A stretch of 64,000 nucleotides of DNA from Gordionus sp. m RMFG-2023 (Eukaryota > Nematomorpha > Gordioida > Chordodea > Parachordodidae): contig NC_088776.1 of NCBI RefSeq assembly GCF_954871325.1, positions 23,484,508-23,548,507 on the forward strand, read 5' to 3'. Shown here piece after piece: positions 24,801 through 37,045 of the stretch. The position numbers were made by a program, and so were the translations under genes. Numbering within the stretch: position 1 is the first letter of the stretch; each line of letters starts with the position of its first letter. The notes beneath the pieces were generated by a model. The model saw only the letters and a program-made list of their open reading frames with translations, did not search any database and had not been told where the DNA came from.

Positions 24801-27800
24801 AATTAATATATTTCACAAATTGGTAGAAATAGTGCGAAGATATCTGTTAGGATAAATGGAGTACCTATAGAATTTGACTATGATACGGGGGCACAGGTAT
24901 CGGTGATTGGGAAACAATATTGGGATGAAATTGCCCGACCCAAGCTTGGACCAACCAAACCTTTGTCAGTATATGGTAACCAACCGCTGGATGTACTTGG
25001 TGAGACTATGGTAAGGGTTCGTATTGAAAAGATAAGCAGATCACTACCGATTGTGGTGACCCGTTTAAATGACATACCATTATTTGGACTACCATGGATA
25101 CTGGCATTCAATATGTTTATCCCACGACAAGTTACTATACGTAGTATCACAAGTAAAGAGGTTATGACAACCGATAAACAAATTGCTAGCATGACGACAG
25201 AATTTTTCAGTGTTTTTGATGACAAGCCAAGACGGGTGATGATATGGAAGTTGGCATACATCTGAGTGAGGCAGCAAGGTCGAAATCATGGCCAGCTAGT
25301 AGAGTACCTTTCCCATTACGAAAACCAATTGAAATGGAACTCGATAGATTGGTTAAATCGGGAATATTGAAGGAGATTGACCCAACAAAAAACGTTTGAC
25401 ATGGGCTACTCCAACAGTAAACGTACGCAAAACAAATGGAGAAATCAGGAGTTGTGCGGATTTTAAGGTGACATTAAACCCATATATTTTATACGATTAT
25501 CATATTATACCAACGGTGGATGATCTTTTAACCAAATTAAAAGATGGGTTGAAATTTACGGTAATAGATATGAAAGATACATATTTACAATTACCAATAA
25601 AAGAGAGTTCAAAAGAATACTTAACCATATCAACCCATATTGGTTATTTTCAATATCAATGTATGCCTTTCGGTCTTTCTAGTGCGCCGACCATTTTCCA
25701 AAGATATATGGATAATTTATTACAAGACTGCCAAATAACCGGAGTATATCTTGACGATATTATCATAACGGGGAAAAATGATGTAGAACATTTGAATAAC
25801 GTAAAAAAGTATTAATGAAATTATAACAGGTGGGTATGAAGGCAAAATGGGTCAAAATACGCTATTTAAATGAATCAGTTTCTTTTCTAGGTTTTGTAAT
25901 AAACAAAAATGGAATACACCCAGCGAAAGGAAAAATAGATGCTATTCGAAGGATACCAACTTCTAATAATATACACCAATTACGATCTTTTTTAAGACTT
26001 GTGAATTATCACGAGAGATTTTTGCCACATCTGCATGGAATTGCCGCTCCACTGCATAAATTAACAAGCATTAAATGTTGCTGGGGTTGGTCGGACAGGG
26101 AACAAGAGGTATTTGATAAAATAAAACAGCTTTTGTCAACAAATAAAACGCTAATTCCATATTCGCCAAACTTGCCAATTATATTGGAATGTGACGCCTT
26201 CAACACTGGTTTTGGAGCTGTGTTGTGTCATTTAATAAAAAAAAGGTATTAGCAGACCTATCGCATTTGCCTCGCGAACATTATTGGAGTCAGAGAAAAA
26301 TTATGCACCAATAGAAAAAGAGGCACGAGCACTTTTGTTTGAAATGGAAAAATTTCATACTTTCATTTTTGGTCGAAAATTTATATTGCGAACAGATCAC
26401 AAACCTTTGGAAAATTATTTGGTGATAAACGGGAACTACCAAAAATATCCAATAGTCGATTAACGCGCTGGGCTTGGAAAATGTCCGCATATGATTTTGA
26501 TATTGAATATATTAGGAAAAGAAAATAAAGTAGCTGATACTATCTAGACTGCCAGTAGAAGGCATAGAATCAAATAACGATCAAAAACATGCGTTAAAAA
26601 TCAGAGCTCTAAATTTGCACGATATAAATATTAGTCAAGTTGAACTCCAGAAGGAAACGAGGAATGATAGCTTGTTTAAAAAAGTAGTTAAAAACATTGA
26701 GCGTGGATGGGTGGAGTTTGATGCTAAAAAAGATACAGAGTTAGTTTGTTTTTATAATCGTAGAGAGGAATTGTCAGTAGATCATGATGTTATTGAATGA
26801 AATGGGAAGTTGGTAATTCCAACCGTTTGAGGAAATCAATATTTACGATTATACACAGAGGGCATCCAGGAATAAATGCTATGAAATCAATTTTTAGAAT
26901 GTATTGTTGGTGGCCTAATTGCGATAAAGACATTGAACAATATGTTCGTCAATGTATGTCATGTCAAAGTAACCGGTCGAATATTATGGAGGTTCCTTTA
27001 TATTCGTGGAACATATCTAATATGCCATGGGAACGAATTCATTTGGATTTCGCGGGTCCTATTTTTTCGTAAAAATGGTTAGTTGGAGTTGATGCACATA
27101 CTAAATGGGTTGAGGTTGAGTTAATGAGAGAGACCACGTCCACGACAATGATCAAGGCTTTAAGGAAATGGTTCGCACGGTTTGCAACACCTAGACAAAT
27201 TGTATCAGATAATGGACCTCAATTTATTTCTGGAGAATTTCGAAAATTTTGTTTCGAGAAAAATATTAAATTGATACATACAACACCGTACCATCCAAAA
27301 ACGAACGGTTTAGCGGAAAGAACGATATGAACCCTCAAGAGTCGACATTTAGCAACTAGGAAAGACATCAGGGAGCCTGAGGAAGCCATGGGAGAAGTTT
27401 TGATAGCATATAGAATGGTTGAACATCAATCAACTGGACGTTCACCGGCAAAGTTATTATTGGGGCGAAATTTAAAAACGGGATTAAATTGGTTACATCC
27501 AAATGTTAGGGATTAAATGGAACGATCGAATATACGACAAAAAGCAGCGCATGATGAACATAATCAAATGAGGGAATTTGAGATTGCACAACCGGGGTGC
27601 ATAATGAAATAAATTCAGGTTGGAGAGAAGGAGTTATAAAATCCAGAACTGGTAGATATTCTTATTTGGTAGAAAGCAAGGATAGAATGGTACGAAAACA
27701 TGCGGATCAACTTCGAAAAAGGGAGATAGCTAAAGAAATGGAGAAGTCTGGGCCAGTGGAAGAAAATATGGAGTCAGAGAGCGAGGAAGAAAATGGAGAA

Positions 27801-29815
27801 AATATGGAGTCAGGGATTGAGGAAGAAAATATAAAAAATAGAGAGTCGGATATAGTTGAGATTTTAGAAAATGTGGAAGATAACGGAAAACTAGAAACGC
27901 GGAAATCACAAAGAGCTAGGAAACCTAAAATTGGCTGATGGAGGAGTTGTAAGATCATATGTCTGGGGATATGTTATAAATGAGATATATTATATATATT
28001 ATTAATGTTATAAATGTCATATACAAATCAATCATACATATATATATACCAATTGTCATGTGATAGAATACTTGATTTACATATACATATTTAATAAAGA
28101 AATTGTATAATCATTATTTTAAATAATCTATTTTTTTTCATAAAATATGAGACTCAATGTCTATGGCTTTATATTTGATACTTTTACAATTTAGCAGTGT
28201 TAGCATAAAAAAGTAGTCAAATAGAGTTGTGGCATCTTTGGAAAATGTGATGTCAAATAAGATGGATTAGTTTAGGTAAAATTGAACGATTACAAAAGAA
28301 AATGTTTACCCTCAAGCACTAAGGTTAAGAGATTGTTTATTAAAGTAATACGAATGCTAAGCGCACTTTACACCGAATAAAAAAGGTCAAACGTCGATCC
28401 CATACTAATTATAATTTATTGGGAAGCGTCCAGTTTTTTAATATTTTAATTTTTTTAATGTTAAAAATTAGATTATAAAATTAAATGTACTGTTGTTAAA
28501 AAACCCTATTTGGGTTAATTTTTAAAAACGATTAAGATCTTAGCCAAAATAATATTATGTAAGCTGATTTCTATTTGCCAAATCTCGAGGCTTAATAATA
28601 TTTTGGCTAAAATCTTAATCGGACCGTTTTAAAAAATCGACCCAATTTGGGCTTTTTAACAATTCTAACATATAACTTTGTTTATTCGTAGAATTTTAGG
28701 AATTTTTCACGCACTTTTTTAAATAGAAGAATAAATTTCTGAGATGATTTTATAAATAAATATAGGAGGAAGGTTTATCAATTTAGAAAAAATAAAAGGA
28801 AATCATCTTCTAGATATTTATATAAAGTTATATGAAACCCAAAATTTTACCATATTATATTTTTCAGCCACCCTCAGTGGAATTTTACGGTGAAACTTTA
28901 AAAAAAAAATTTGTATATTTAGGCGAAGACCTAATTGCAATATACCATTGTTAACAACTAATTTAAAATTATTACTAAAACATCATAAGTTGCTAGTAGG
29001 CAATAGAATAAGTCTCTTATAAAAATTTAATTTTAACTCCAATTCATTTTGTTGATCAAAATTTTAAGATATCAATTCAATAAATATAAAACAACTTGGG
29101 TTCCAGGTCACTTCCATTTGTTTAATTTCAGGGATCAGAAAACTTGGATATTAATATTTTTGAACATTTTAATTGTTATTTTGCAAATAAACATAAATGT
29201 ATAAGGTTTTTAAAATTTATAAGGCAATCAATATTAAATGTTACTTAGTTTACATAATTAGTAAAATTTGAGCATTCTACAAAATATATAGATTTTAACC
29301 ATTTGGAAATCAACTAAATTTATTGATCTTATAAAAAACTTATTAAAATCCGTATTTATTTACGATTTTTTAAAATCAATTAAATAATCCTATCCGAATT
29401 TTATAAATTTATTTTTTTAGTATTTTATTACTAATGCATCTTCATCTTCATTTGAATTATTTGTATAGAGAATATAAATGATTTAATTTCCAATAAATTT
29501 AGTTGTATAGGTTAAATATTATAATTACGCACTCATGTTATGGCATCTAGAATGTGATTGTAAACTTGAAAGCTGAGTAAATGATTTTATACAACCCGCC
29601 TGACTACATTTATAAGGTTTGTCACCGGTATGTGTTCTCACGTGTTGTTGTAAATGAGAAAGTTGTGTGAATTTTCGTTGACATAAATCGCAATTATATG
29701 GTTTGATACCAGCATGAATTCTCGAATGTTGATTGAGGTAAGAAGAATTTGCAAACGATTTATGACAATATTCACATTTATATGGTTTAATTTCCTGCAC
29801 CTCATTTGGCATTAT
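18844..29815 (-). CDS. Rotund/Squeeze/LIN-29-type C2H2 zinc-finger transcription factor (two exons)
   Basis: Exon 29533-29815 encodes three fingers: [35 protein letters not shown] and [18 protein letters not shown]. Exon 18844-19592 encodes two more ([19 protein letters not shown] and [19 protein letters not shown]) and a long Asn/Ser-rich tail. The donor after 29533 (GTGCGT) and the acceptor before 19592 (TATAG) join in phase to give HNMNKPYKC, where the family has SRCHQTDKPxKC. The finger order and linkers ([17 protein letters not shown]) are diagnostic of rotund/squeeze/LIN-29/ZNF384-type regulators, nuclear DNA-binding proteins of developmental timing and patterning. From the ATG at 29812 the product would be 342 residues. 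An acceptor-like TTATAG just upstream means an earlier exon may exist. The intron (19593-29532, 9,940 bp) is full of transposable elements. Confidence 0.87.
19745..20000. mobile_element. Decayed MITE of the GGCCCGG family
   Basis: GCCTACAGAGGTCAAATTTT, then GAGGCCCGGTCTGGA, then GTGACCTGGCT and GCCCAACTC separated by A/T runs repeat the layout of the better copies at 31.4, 44.1 and 48.3 kb. It is intronic in the zinc-finger gene. Ends not resolved. Confidence 0.4.
20001..22970. other. Intronic AT-rich DNA of the zinc-finger gene
   Basis: No exon could be supported. It contains a C run at 21695-21705 and many short uninformative frames. Confidence 0.4.
23030..23960 (-). mobile_element. Decayed hAT transposase fragment
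   Basis: On the minus strand the residues VTDNAK near 23,690 recall the DUF659 region. [15 protein letters not shown] at 23,400-23,440 recalls the segment before the dimerisation domain. [19 protein letters not shown] near 23,105-23,160 is the dimerisation block itself. A 31-bp tandem duplication (23136-23166 and 23167-23197) lies inside that block. Ends and target duplication were not found. It sits in the zinc-finger gene's long intron, next to the gypsy fossil. Confidence 0.65.
24280..24410. repeat. Dispersed repeat piece, left of the gypsy fossil
   Basis: ATTCTAAAGCTTAG, TTTAGTTTAAT, GTTTAGTAAA and TATTAGCAAAATAA recur in the array at 36.6-38.6 kb. The piece right of the gypsy fossil (28,138-28,215) resembles another part of that array, so the fossil seems to have inserted into an older copy. 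Confidence 0.45.
24517..28130 (+). mobile_element. Ty3/gypsy LTR retrotransposon fossil
   Basis: Recognisable parts in order are: Gag zinc knuckle ([19 protein letters not shown]; about 24,640-24,760), protease ([11 protein letters not shown]; about 24,880), reverse transcriptase (25,280-25,815, with [11 protein letters not shown]), RNase H (26,150-26,520), integrase zinc-binding region ([11 protein letters not shown] ... CMSCQS; 26,850-26,980), integrase core ([17 protein letters not shown]; 27,100-27,330), and an integrase C-terminal and acidic tail to about 27,938. A 27-bp direct repeat (TGTTATAAATGAGATATATT and on) begins at 24,517 and 27,970, so a 3' LTR and a stub of the 5' LTR are likely. 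The element is broken, with roughly five to eight breaks, and most of Gag is missing. It is old but not ancient. It lies within the zinc-finger gene's intron, on the opposite strand. Confidence 0.88.
28491..28672. mobile_element. MITE with long inverted repeats (TTGTTAAA family), copy 1
   Basis: The left half TGTTGTTAAAAAACCC-TATTTGGGTT, then ATTTTTAAAAACG and GATTAAGATCTTAGCC, is mirrored by the right half ending GACCCAATTTGGG-CTTTTTAACAA. The centre includes AAATCTCGAGGCTTAAT. Related copies are at 49,364-49,567 and 63,290-63,470. No exact target duplication was found. Confidence 0.65.
28680..29524. other. Intronic AT-rich DNA between the MITE and the zinc-finger exon
   Basis: No feature recognised. 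Long A/T stretches. Confidence 0.4.
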
Positions 29816-31349
29816 CTATAATTAATTTATATATTTTTTAAATAGAAATTTTAATAATGTCATATAAATAGTATTATATGGATTGATACTTTTATTTACA
29901 CTACTTATTTTAACCTATGATTAAGCTTAATAATTTATACATATATCATTTATGCCACTTATATTAATAATAAAATATATAATGTATTCGTTTACCTCAT
30001 TTTAAATTAATTAAAATTTCACGAAGACATTAAGATTTGCATAATCCATCCTCTATTTAATTTTTTGAATTTAGTTGTTAGAAAATTATTTAACGAATAA
30101 ATATATTATATACAGAGGATTAATACTATTAGTCTTGTTAGGTCTGTTCATAGTAACAATGTTTATCATTACCCATGTTTATCATCAAAATTTACTATTG
30201 AAATTTTCATTATCATAATAATATATAGATGAGAGAGTTTAGATTTTTGAAAAAGAATGAAGGGTTTAATTTATTATCAAAGATTGTTTATTTGAACTAT
30301 ATCTGATCTGTGAACATATTTTTTTAAATATAATTCGTAATCAACTTTTTAAAAATATGTTTTTTAACTTCTAATATAAGGTCAATCTCATTAAATCGTC
30401 AAATATTATGGATTTTTTTGAGGGATTCGAATAATAATATTAATACATAAGTACAATAAATAAGATTGATTGGGCATCAATATATTATATTAGATAGAAT
30501 TATAAATGGTTAGTTAAAGTTTTACATGGTAGTTGAGATTTTTAAATGTGCTGTGCTCACCTAAATTCATTTATTTTTATTAAAATTTAGCACAGGAAAA
30601 TATTTTATACGTTTAATTTAAAACATTTAAAAAAATATATGAATCACTATTCCTAAATGTATAAGGATTCACATATAAAGTTATTAATTTCTTTTAAATG
30701 ATTTTAGATTTTGAATCCTAATTTTATGTGGAATGCAATTTATTTCTTTGGTATTTAAAATAAGGTAAAAATCATAATTTGATCAAAATTTAAAATTAAG
30801 AGTCGACATTATTTTGTTTATTATGTTTTGAAACATTTTTTGGAAAAATATTGTTGTTATTTAAGTATATTAACCCTAAACTTAAATATTTATCTACAGT
30901 ATATCTGAAACGGTAAAGTCCCGATATTCATTACAATTTTTTGAAAAAAAGATAATATTTATACTTAGATTTAACAATCGCTCTTGGGTGTTATTTATTT
31001 TTCTTTTATTAAAAAAAAATTAACAAGATATATTTAGTATAGGCTTTACTATTATAATTCGGAAAAGAATTATTTTTGATTTAATAATTAGACTGAGATT
31101 TTATCTTAATCATTTTATATCATAGGTAGCAATGTTTTTTTTCTTACAATATGTACGCCAAATTAATTGACTTAATAGCAATTATATACATTAATAAAAA
31201 ATTATAAAACTGAACACCGATGAGTTAATATATTTGGTCTCTATCAAATGGTATTATTAGAATTCAAAATCATCTAAACTATTCACAGATTGAAAAAATA
31301 TATACAGATATATATTTTTTAAACTAAAAAGAAAAATGTTTGAGTTAAT

Positions 31350-31640
31350 CAGAGATCTGCAGAGGTACCATTTGCACGGCCCTGCCCGGATTTTTTTTCA
31401 AAAAATTTTTTCTGCCCGACCCGGGTTTTATATTTTCAGGCCCGGCCTGGCTTTTTTAAAAATATATTATATTTATTTTTGATTTTTATAGTTAATAATG
31501 GCGATTTTAGATAAATTTTCAGGCCCTTCCCGTAAACAAAGTTTCAGGTCCAGCCCGGGTATATTTAAAAAAATTAAAATATGGTCCGGCCCGTGTACCC
31601 GAGGTTAAGGCTAGGTCTGCAGGCTGATTTAAATTATTTT
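31350..31640. mobile_element. MITE of the CAGAGATCTGCA / GGCCCGG family
   Basis: The left end is CAGAGATCTGCAGAGGTACC. Inside are GGCCCTGCCCGGA, TGCCCGACCCGGG, CAGGCCCGGCCTGGC and GGTCCGGCCCGTGTACCC. The right side ends near TAGGTCTGCAGGCTG, an imperfect inverse of the left end. It has the same layout as 44,119-44,420 and 48,272-48,590. Confidence 0.65.
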
Positions 31641-33034
31641 TTGATACACACCCACCGCACCTTTAAATCTAATCAAAAATTGAACCTAATATTCCATTAG
31701 AATAATTTGCAACATGAATTAAATTTACAAAGAATTATTTATATTTATATTAAGGAAACGTTTTACAATTTTACGAAAAATTATGTAAATTATATTTTCA
31801 TTTGATATTATAATTCAAATTTTAAAACAGAATTTATCATAAATTCATTAAGATTCAGATTCCTTTTAATATAATTTGCCTCTTTCAATTCTATAGGGCA
31901 GTTTAAATATTTTTCTACTGGGACTTTTGGAGATCATAAAATTGAAGATTGTAAATAAAACATTTTAGATTTGAAAAGCTGATGGGTCTTTTATAAAGGA
32001 TGATCTACATGCCAGACATTTTTACTAATATTATTATTTACTCATGCAGATATTGCTTTAATCATAGATATTCTATTAATGACTATTAACTTTAATATTT
32101 TTTGTTTTAAAAATTTATATATTAAAAAAAATGCCGAACATAACTGCACAGCCGGATACTGGCCCTGCCGGGTTTCCAAGACGCTATTTTAAACTAACAT
32201 TTGGTCAAATTATTGAACACGAAGGTGTATATGCTTATGATATTAATTTACTATAATAGGATTTTCTTCTCAAATATTAATTATACAAAAAATTACTGAT
32301 AAAATATCATAATTAGTTTACTCTGAATGTTGATTAAAAATCAATATAATGATATTAATAATTATGTTCTGATAATTTAAAAAATATATCAGATTATATC
32401 CTTCAACTTTGGATAGTGATCTAAACTGTAACTAAATTCCTTAAAACAGTTATTAAATGTTATTATTAACAAATTAAACTAACCTAAACCGGCAAAATAT
32501 TTGTCTTACGAACCTCAGTTGGATCTCTAAAGGTCTGTGAACAGTTTTGAACCTTTCAATACCAAAACTGTTTTAAGATTATTAGCAATCAATTTTGATT
32601 GACATTTTTAAACATTATTTTATATTGATATTTGACTATATACCACATAATTTATTTCTCCTTAAGAATTTTATTCCAGAAAAGAATCTCGAAATATTTT
32701 AATTGTATACGGTTCAATATTATTTTTTAGGAAATAAATCTTATTTTCCATAATTCTAATAAGTATTTATGCGAAAGGTTCTAACCAGTTTTTTAAAAAT
32801 TCAAATCAAACTGAAATTTTTATTTTTTGTGAACGAAACATGAATTAAACCGATATTTATCAAGGTTAGTCCCTGAAGCTACTAAGGATGATATTTTTAA
32901 TTTTTTTATAGATATATTATATATTAAGAATAAAGGATAATATATTATACGTAAAATATCAATAGTCTATTAGATTTGATTTTAGTAAAATAAAATTTAT
33001 ATATCTTGGCATAAATAAAAAATTTATCGTTAAA

Positions 33035-33110
33035 ACACTCATTCTTAAGTAAAAGTATCAATTTGTTTTGTTACACTCATTCTTAAGTAAAAGTATCAAT
33101 TTGTTTTGTT
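33035..33110. repeat. Perfect 38-bp tandem duplication
   Basis: Two identical units, 33035-33072 and 33073-33110, each starting ACACTCATTCTTAAGTAAAA. The identity suggests a recent replication slip. Confidence 0.92.
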
Positions 33111-33936
33111 AGCATAAATTATTTTATTTGACTTTACCCGGCAATCTATCATACTAACATTTCTCATTACATAAATATAATTTTTTAGGTAAATTTATGG
33201 CTTTAACTATGCCTAATACATAATGCCATTAATAGTTCATACTTGATTAATCTGTACAGGATACTGCATATATGCATTATATTAATAACATTTGTTTCCT
33301 TTAGGAAGATTTGTAGAATTAGGATGTCATATTTCACACAAAAAAATATATTTATATATATAACAAAGTACTCGAATTTTAGGGTTCACGTACTTAAATT
33401 TTTTTTTTAAATTTGTAAAAAGTGTATAATTTAAATATTAATTAACTAAATTTTGAATGAAAATGAAAATGAGAGCTTTTGTAAGGAAAAAGAAAATATT
33501 TATTAAACTTTAAAAATTATATTTTTAAATTAAATGGAGCGATGACTTTAGAAAAAATGCCAATGCACTCTTAAATTATACACCACTATTTGAACTAAAC
33601 ATAAAACTTGTTTACGTTTATTCAAGATTGTTAAGTCCATTAGATCATTACTTTATTTCTAAATTAATATAGGTCCAAATGGTAAATTTTAATAATGTTT
33701 GAATAATTTTATATTTTAGAAATTAACACTTTAAATTTTAGTCGATCCCAAAATATTAAAATGACGCTTCTAAAAAAAATTCTATTATAACAAATTCTTA
33801 AAAAAAGCTTGAATTGTTTTAAAATCGTTAACAATAAATCTTTTTAAATTATTTTATCCCGGTCATGAGTTACTTTATTTGAATATTTACTGATATGATA
33901 TGTTGTCAAAATGTAGTAGCAAATAATTTATTTTTT

Positions 33937-36203
33937 TAAAAGGTGAAATAAATAATGGTGAAAAATATAGAAATAGAATTTACAGGAAAGGATAGGGGAC
34001 AAAAAATAAAACTTAGATAGTTAGAGCGAATAATGGCGGTAGCAAGTCTTTGGCTTAAGAAGAGGGATTCCTTAGGTTGATCGGTTATTTCGCATATCCG
34101 TTTGCCTAATTCTTTGAAAAAGCGTTGAGCTTTGCTAGTGAAGGTGGTGAGAATGAAGCAGGCGATGGGTATGAATAAGAAAGAAGGGTCTAAGGAACTG
34201 TACTTTAGGGTTTTTCGAGATTCTGCGAGGGCGAGGGCATCGAATTTATAGTTAGATGGTGCATTTAGGTCAATGCAGGTGAAATTCCAAACCAGGAGCT
34301 GACCCCTTGACCAAGGAATTAAGGGAATTCCATCAGGACGTTTTCCATCAGGACGTTTTCCATCGGTTCTAAAAATTCCGGTTGGTTCAAGTCTAGATGA
34401 AATGCCTCCTGAATTGAGGGCGTGTAGTATGATGTCGTTGCATTTGGTGTGCCGTGAAAAGCGGCCTCCACAAAAGCGACAATGGATACAATATCTACCA
34501 TTGCTGTCTACACTCGTTTCGCAATGTTTACATTGGTATGGTAGAACAATTTCGCAATAGTCCAATAGCATATCTTAGCTCATCAACGGAGAGCAACAAA
34601 TCAAGGTTATTGGAGGGTATGGTTTCAGAAACTCGTAACCAGATCCTTGGCTCAATTGGTGAAAAACTGTAAGATCGTCGTCGTGAAGGCTCGATTTTAG
34701 GCAAGCGATGGAGCCTTCGTTGAGTGGAATATCCCATCTCTCTGTGAACTTGAGGAGGGTCGTGGAGTATTTGGGACAACGGAATTGTCCAAAATGGTCT
34801 GGGCTTCAGCTAATAAGGGGTCAGGGAAGTTAGAAAGCTGGCTAATTTGTGAGTTAGATGAAAGACGAGAGGCGATGAAACCACTAATGGAAAGAGTTAG
34901 AGGTGAGCGTAGGCCGATACCCCCGTTGCATGGAAGTGACGCTTGTAACCATGAATTATGGTTAAAGCTGAGATTAAAGATCGCTTCAGCAAGAGATTTG
35001 ATGGAGATTTCGAATGTTTTTAATAAGTCGGGGAATTTGAAAATTGAGGTGGATCGAAGGGCATAAAGAATGTAAAAGTTTTTGAGGAGAAAAAAAAATT
35101 GATGAGGAGGGAGAAACTTAGAGATGTTTTTGAAATGAAGTAAGCTGGATGATGTGTTAGTGAAGAAGTGATTGATGGATTCCAGACCACCGACTGGAGA
35201 GTCGAGATGACTGAGGTGTTAGAGATCGGTTGTGTGGAAGTTGTGGGTGAATGGGATGGAGCAGTGTAATGGGCAGATCTCATCTCGAGTTTTTGTTCGT
35301 TGAGTGAGAGTCCGATAGCATGGGAATGTGTTTTGATGATGGCGAGTGCCTTATAAACCTCGTTAGGGGGACCGCAGAGTATTCCGTCGTTAATGTACCA
35401 AGTGTGCAGTGGAAGATTGCAGTTGGAGGAAATGTTTTTGACCATTTCGTTCGTTGATTCCAATGCTGAAAAGTATCGAACCCAGAGGATCGCTTTGTTG
35501 GATCTCTTCTGATGATGAAAGTAAATAGTTGTTGAATTGGAGATAAGATGGCATGGAATAGCTGAAATGGAAGAATTGAGAAAAGGTGGGAAATGAGTGG
35601 TGCATTTGTGGGAGAAAGTGAGAGCGGCGAATGGAGTTGAAGGCATTAGAGAAATCAATTTTAACGAGGATTTCGTTACTTAGATTGGTTTGGAGATGGA
35701 TGCAAGTAACGTGTGTGGCTATTTCGCAGCCACCTTGGATGCCGATACCAAGTTGGTGAGGTACTAAAATTAAGGCTGCGTTGTCCTTAATTTTGGAAGA
35801 TATTAGTTTAGCGACAAGACGGCGGAATACGGTCCCGATTGCTATTGAGCGGATATCCATATTGGGCTTTTCGAGTGCGATTAGTTTAGCATCGTTTTGT
35901 AAAATTGGGACCTGGCTGACTATGAGGGGGATATAAGATCCTGGAGGAAAATGGGACGAAGTCCATCGTAAGCGGGAGAAGAGTCGTGATGGAAGGATAG
36001 AATAGATCCTCGGCGAGAGTGAAATCAGTAGGAAAAATATTGGGAGGAGGGGAGGTATGAAATCAACTCCGGAGGGTAAAATATTTTTTAAAATTTTGAT
36101 TATTTTTCTTCTGTAATAATAATTTATGAAGGAAATTCCCTTTTTTACCAATCGGGTTACCAAAGGGGGAAGAGTGGGAGAGAGGAGGAGTGCAGACATC
36201 ATA
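33937..36203 (-). mobile_element. Non-LTR retrotransposon with C-terminal restriction-like endonuclease, 5'-truncated
   Basis: The minus strand carries the end of ORF2. Reverse transcriptase runs from about 36,000 to 35,300 (IRSIAIGTVFRRLVAK, PHQLGIGIQGGCEIATH, KIDFSNAFNSI, QQSDPLGSILF, active-site segment TWYINDGILCG). Next come a linker with SLPCNGGIGLRS (about 34,930), a zinc-binding segment CKHCETSVDSNGRYCIHC (about 34,480-34,535), and an endonuclease-like domain (GRFSRHTKCNDIILHA, RPDG, LIPWSRGQLLVWNFTC, FKELGKRICEITDQP). The active site reads YINDG where the family usually has YLDDG. KRPDG is duplicated at 34331-34360. At least three frame changes separate the pieces, so it is a dead copy. 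The 5' region is missing upstream of about 36,203. Early-branching LINEs such as R2, CRE and NeSL share the restriction-like endonuclease layout. The clade was not determined. Confidence 0.85.
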
Positions 36204-36357
36204 TAAATATCATTTTAAGCAACAAAAATGGATATGCCTTTTTCCCAGCTTTCCCTTCTTCTTGAAAATGATAAACTAAAGTATAATTCAAGAATTAAGT
36301 TTCCATAATTTAAATTTTTCAGCAAAAAATTTTTTTAATGAAAACAATATTATATAT

Positions 36358-36400
36358 TTAGTGGCATAGCTAGGATTTATCCAAAAATGGGAAGGGTATT
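36358..36400 (+). mobile_element. Terminal segment of an AGTGGCATA transposon family
   Basis: AGTGGCATAGCTAGGATTTA followed by TCCAAAAATGGG matches, in reverse orientation, the end at 44,985-45,033 (AGTGGCATACCCAGGATTTA, then TTCATGGGGG). No partner end was found for either, so both look like broken copies. Confidence 0.45.
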
Positions 36401-36873
36401 AAAAAAATATTTTGTGAACTTTTAGCTCCCCAAAATCCCGCCCGGTCTTTGGGTCGCATTCCTCCTATAAAAAATTATGATTATATATTAATGATTTTCC
36501 CGGATTTATTTTTATTTTACTTTTTAAAATATATAATATATCTACATTATCTATAATTTGGCTGAACGATTGGAAGCTCTAATTCTAATATAGATACCAA
36601 TGTTTTGGGCTTTATTAGTGCTTGTGAGTGCGTTAACCAGTTTAGTAGTCAGCATAAAAAAAATTATTAGCAAAATAATTCTGAATGTATTTATTCTAAA
36701 AATTTCATGTTTAGGAATTATATATTACTTTAATTCGTTTGGTTTGTCAGTATATAAAAAAAAGTAATTAGCAAAATAAGTAAAAATTTTAAATTGTCAT
36801 CATGCTAGTATGTAAAATATAGAACTTATTCTCTGGTTTGGGCTGATAATCGGTGCCTGACTAGTACTTATTA

Positions 36874-37045
36874 AAGATCTGTAAAGCCCGGGCCGCCTGA
36901 AAGTCCAACCCGATGGGCAAGGCGGGGAAAATTTTAAAAAATTAAAAAGGTTGGGCAAAATATATGGACTGGTAAGTCGTATGCAAAAAAATTTCGGGTT
37001 GGTTTAAAAATTTTAATACAGCCCGGGCATTAAAAAATATTGATA
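36874..37045. mobile_element. MITE end, GGCCCGG family
   Basis: AAGATCTGTAAAGCCCGGGC begins a G/C-rich patch (CCAACCCGATGGGC, AAGGTTGGGC, TTTCGGGTTGG, CAGCCCGGGC). No right end was recognised. Confidence 0.45.

Larger units (their letters stand above)
29816..33930. other. Gene-poor stretch upstream of the zinc-finger exon
   Basis: Any 5' exon and promoter of the zinc-finger gene should lie here or beyond, but none could be identified. It holds a GGCCCGG MITE (31,350-31,640) and a perfect 38-bp tandem duplication (33,035-33,110). Confidence 0.4.

Noticed and set aside
34785-35066. Plus-strand open frame as a separate gene
   Set aside because: It is the antisense shadow of the LINE linker on the minus strand, which contains recognisable family residues.
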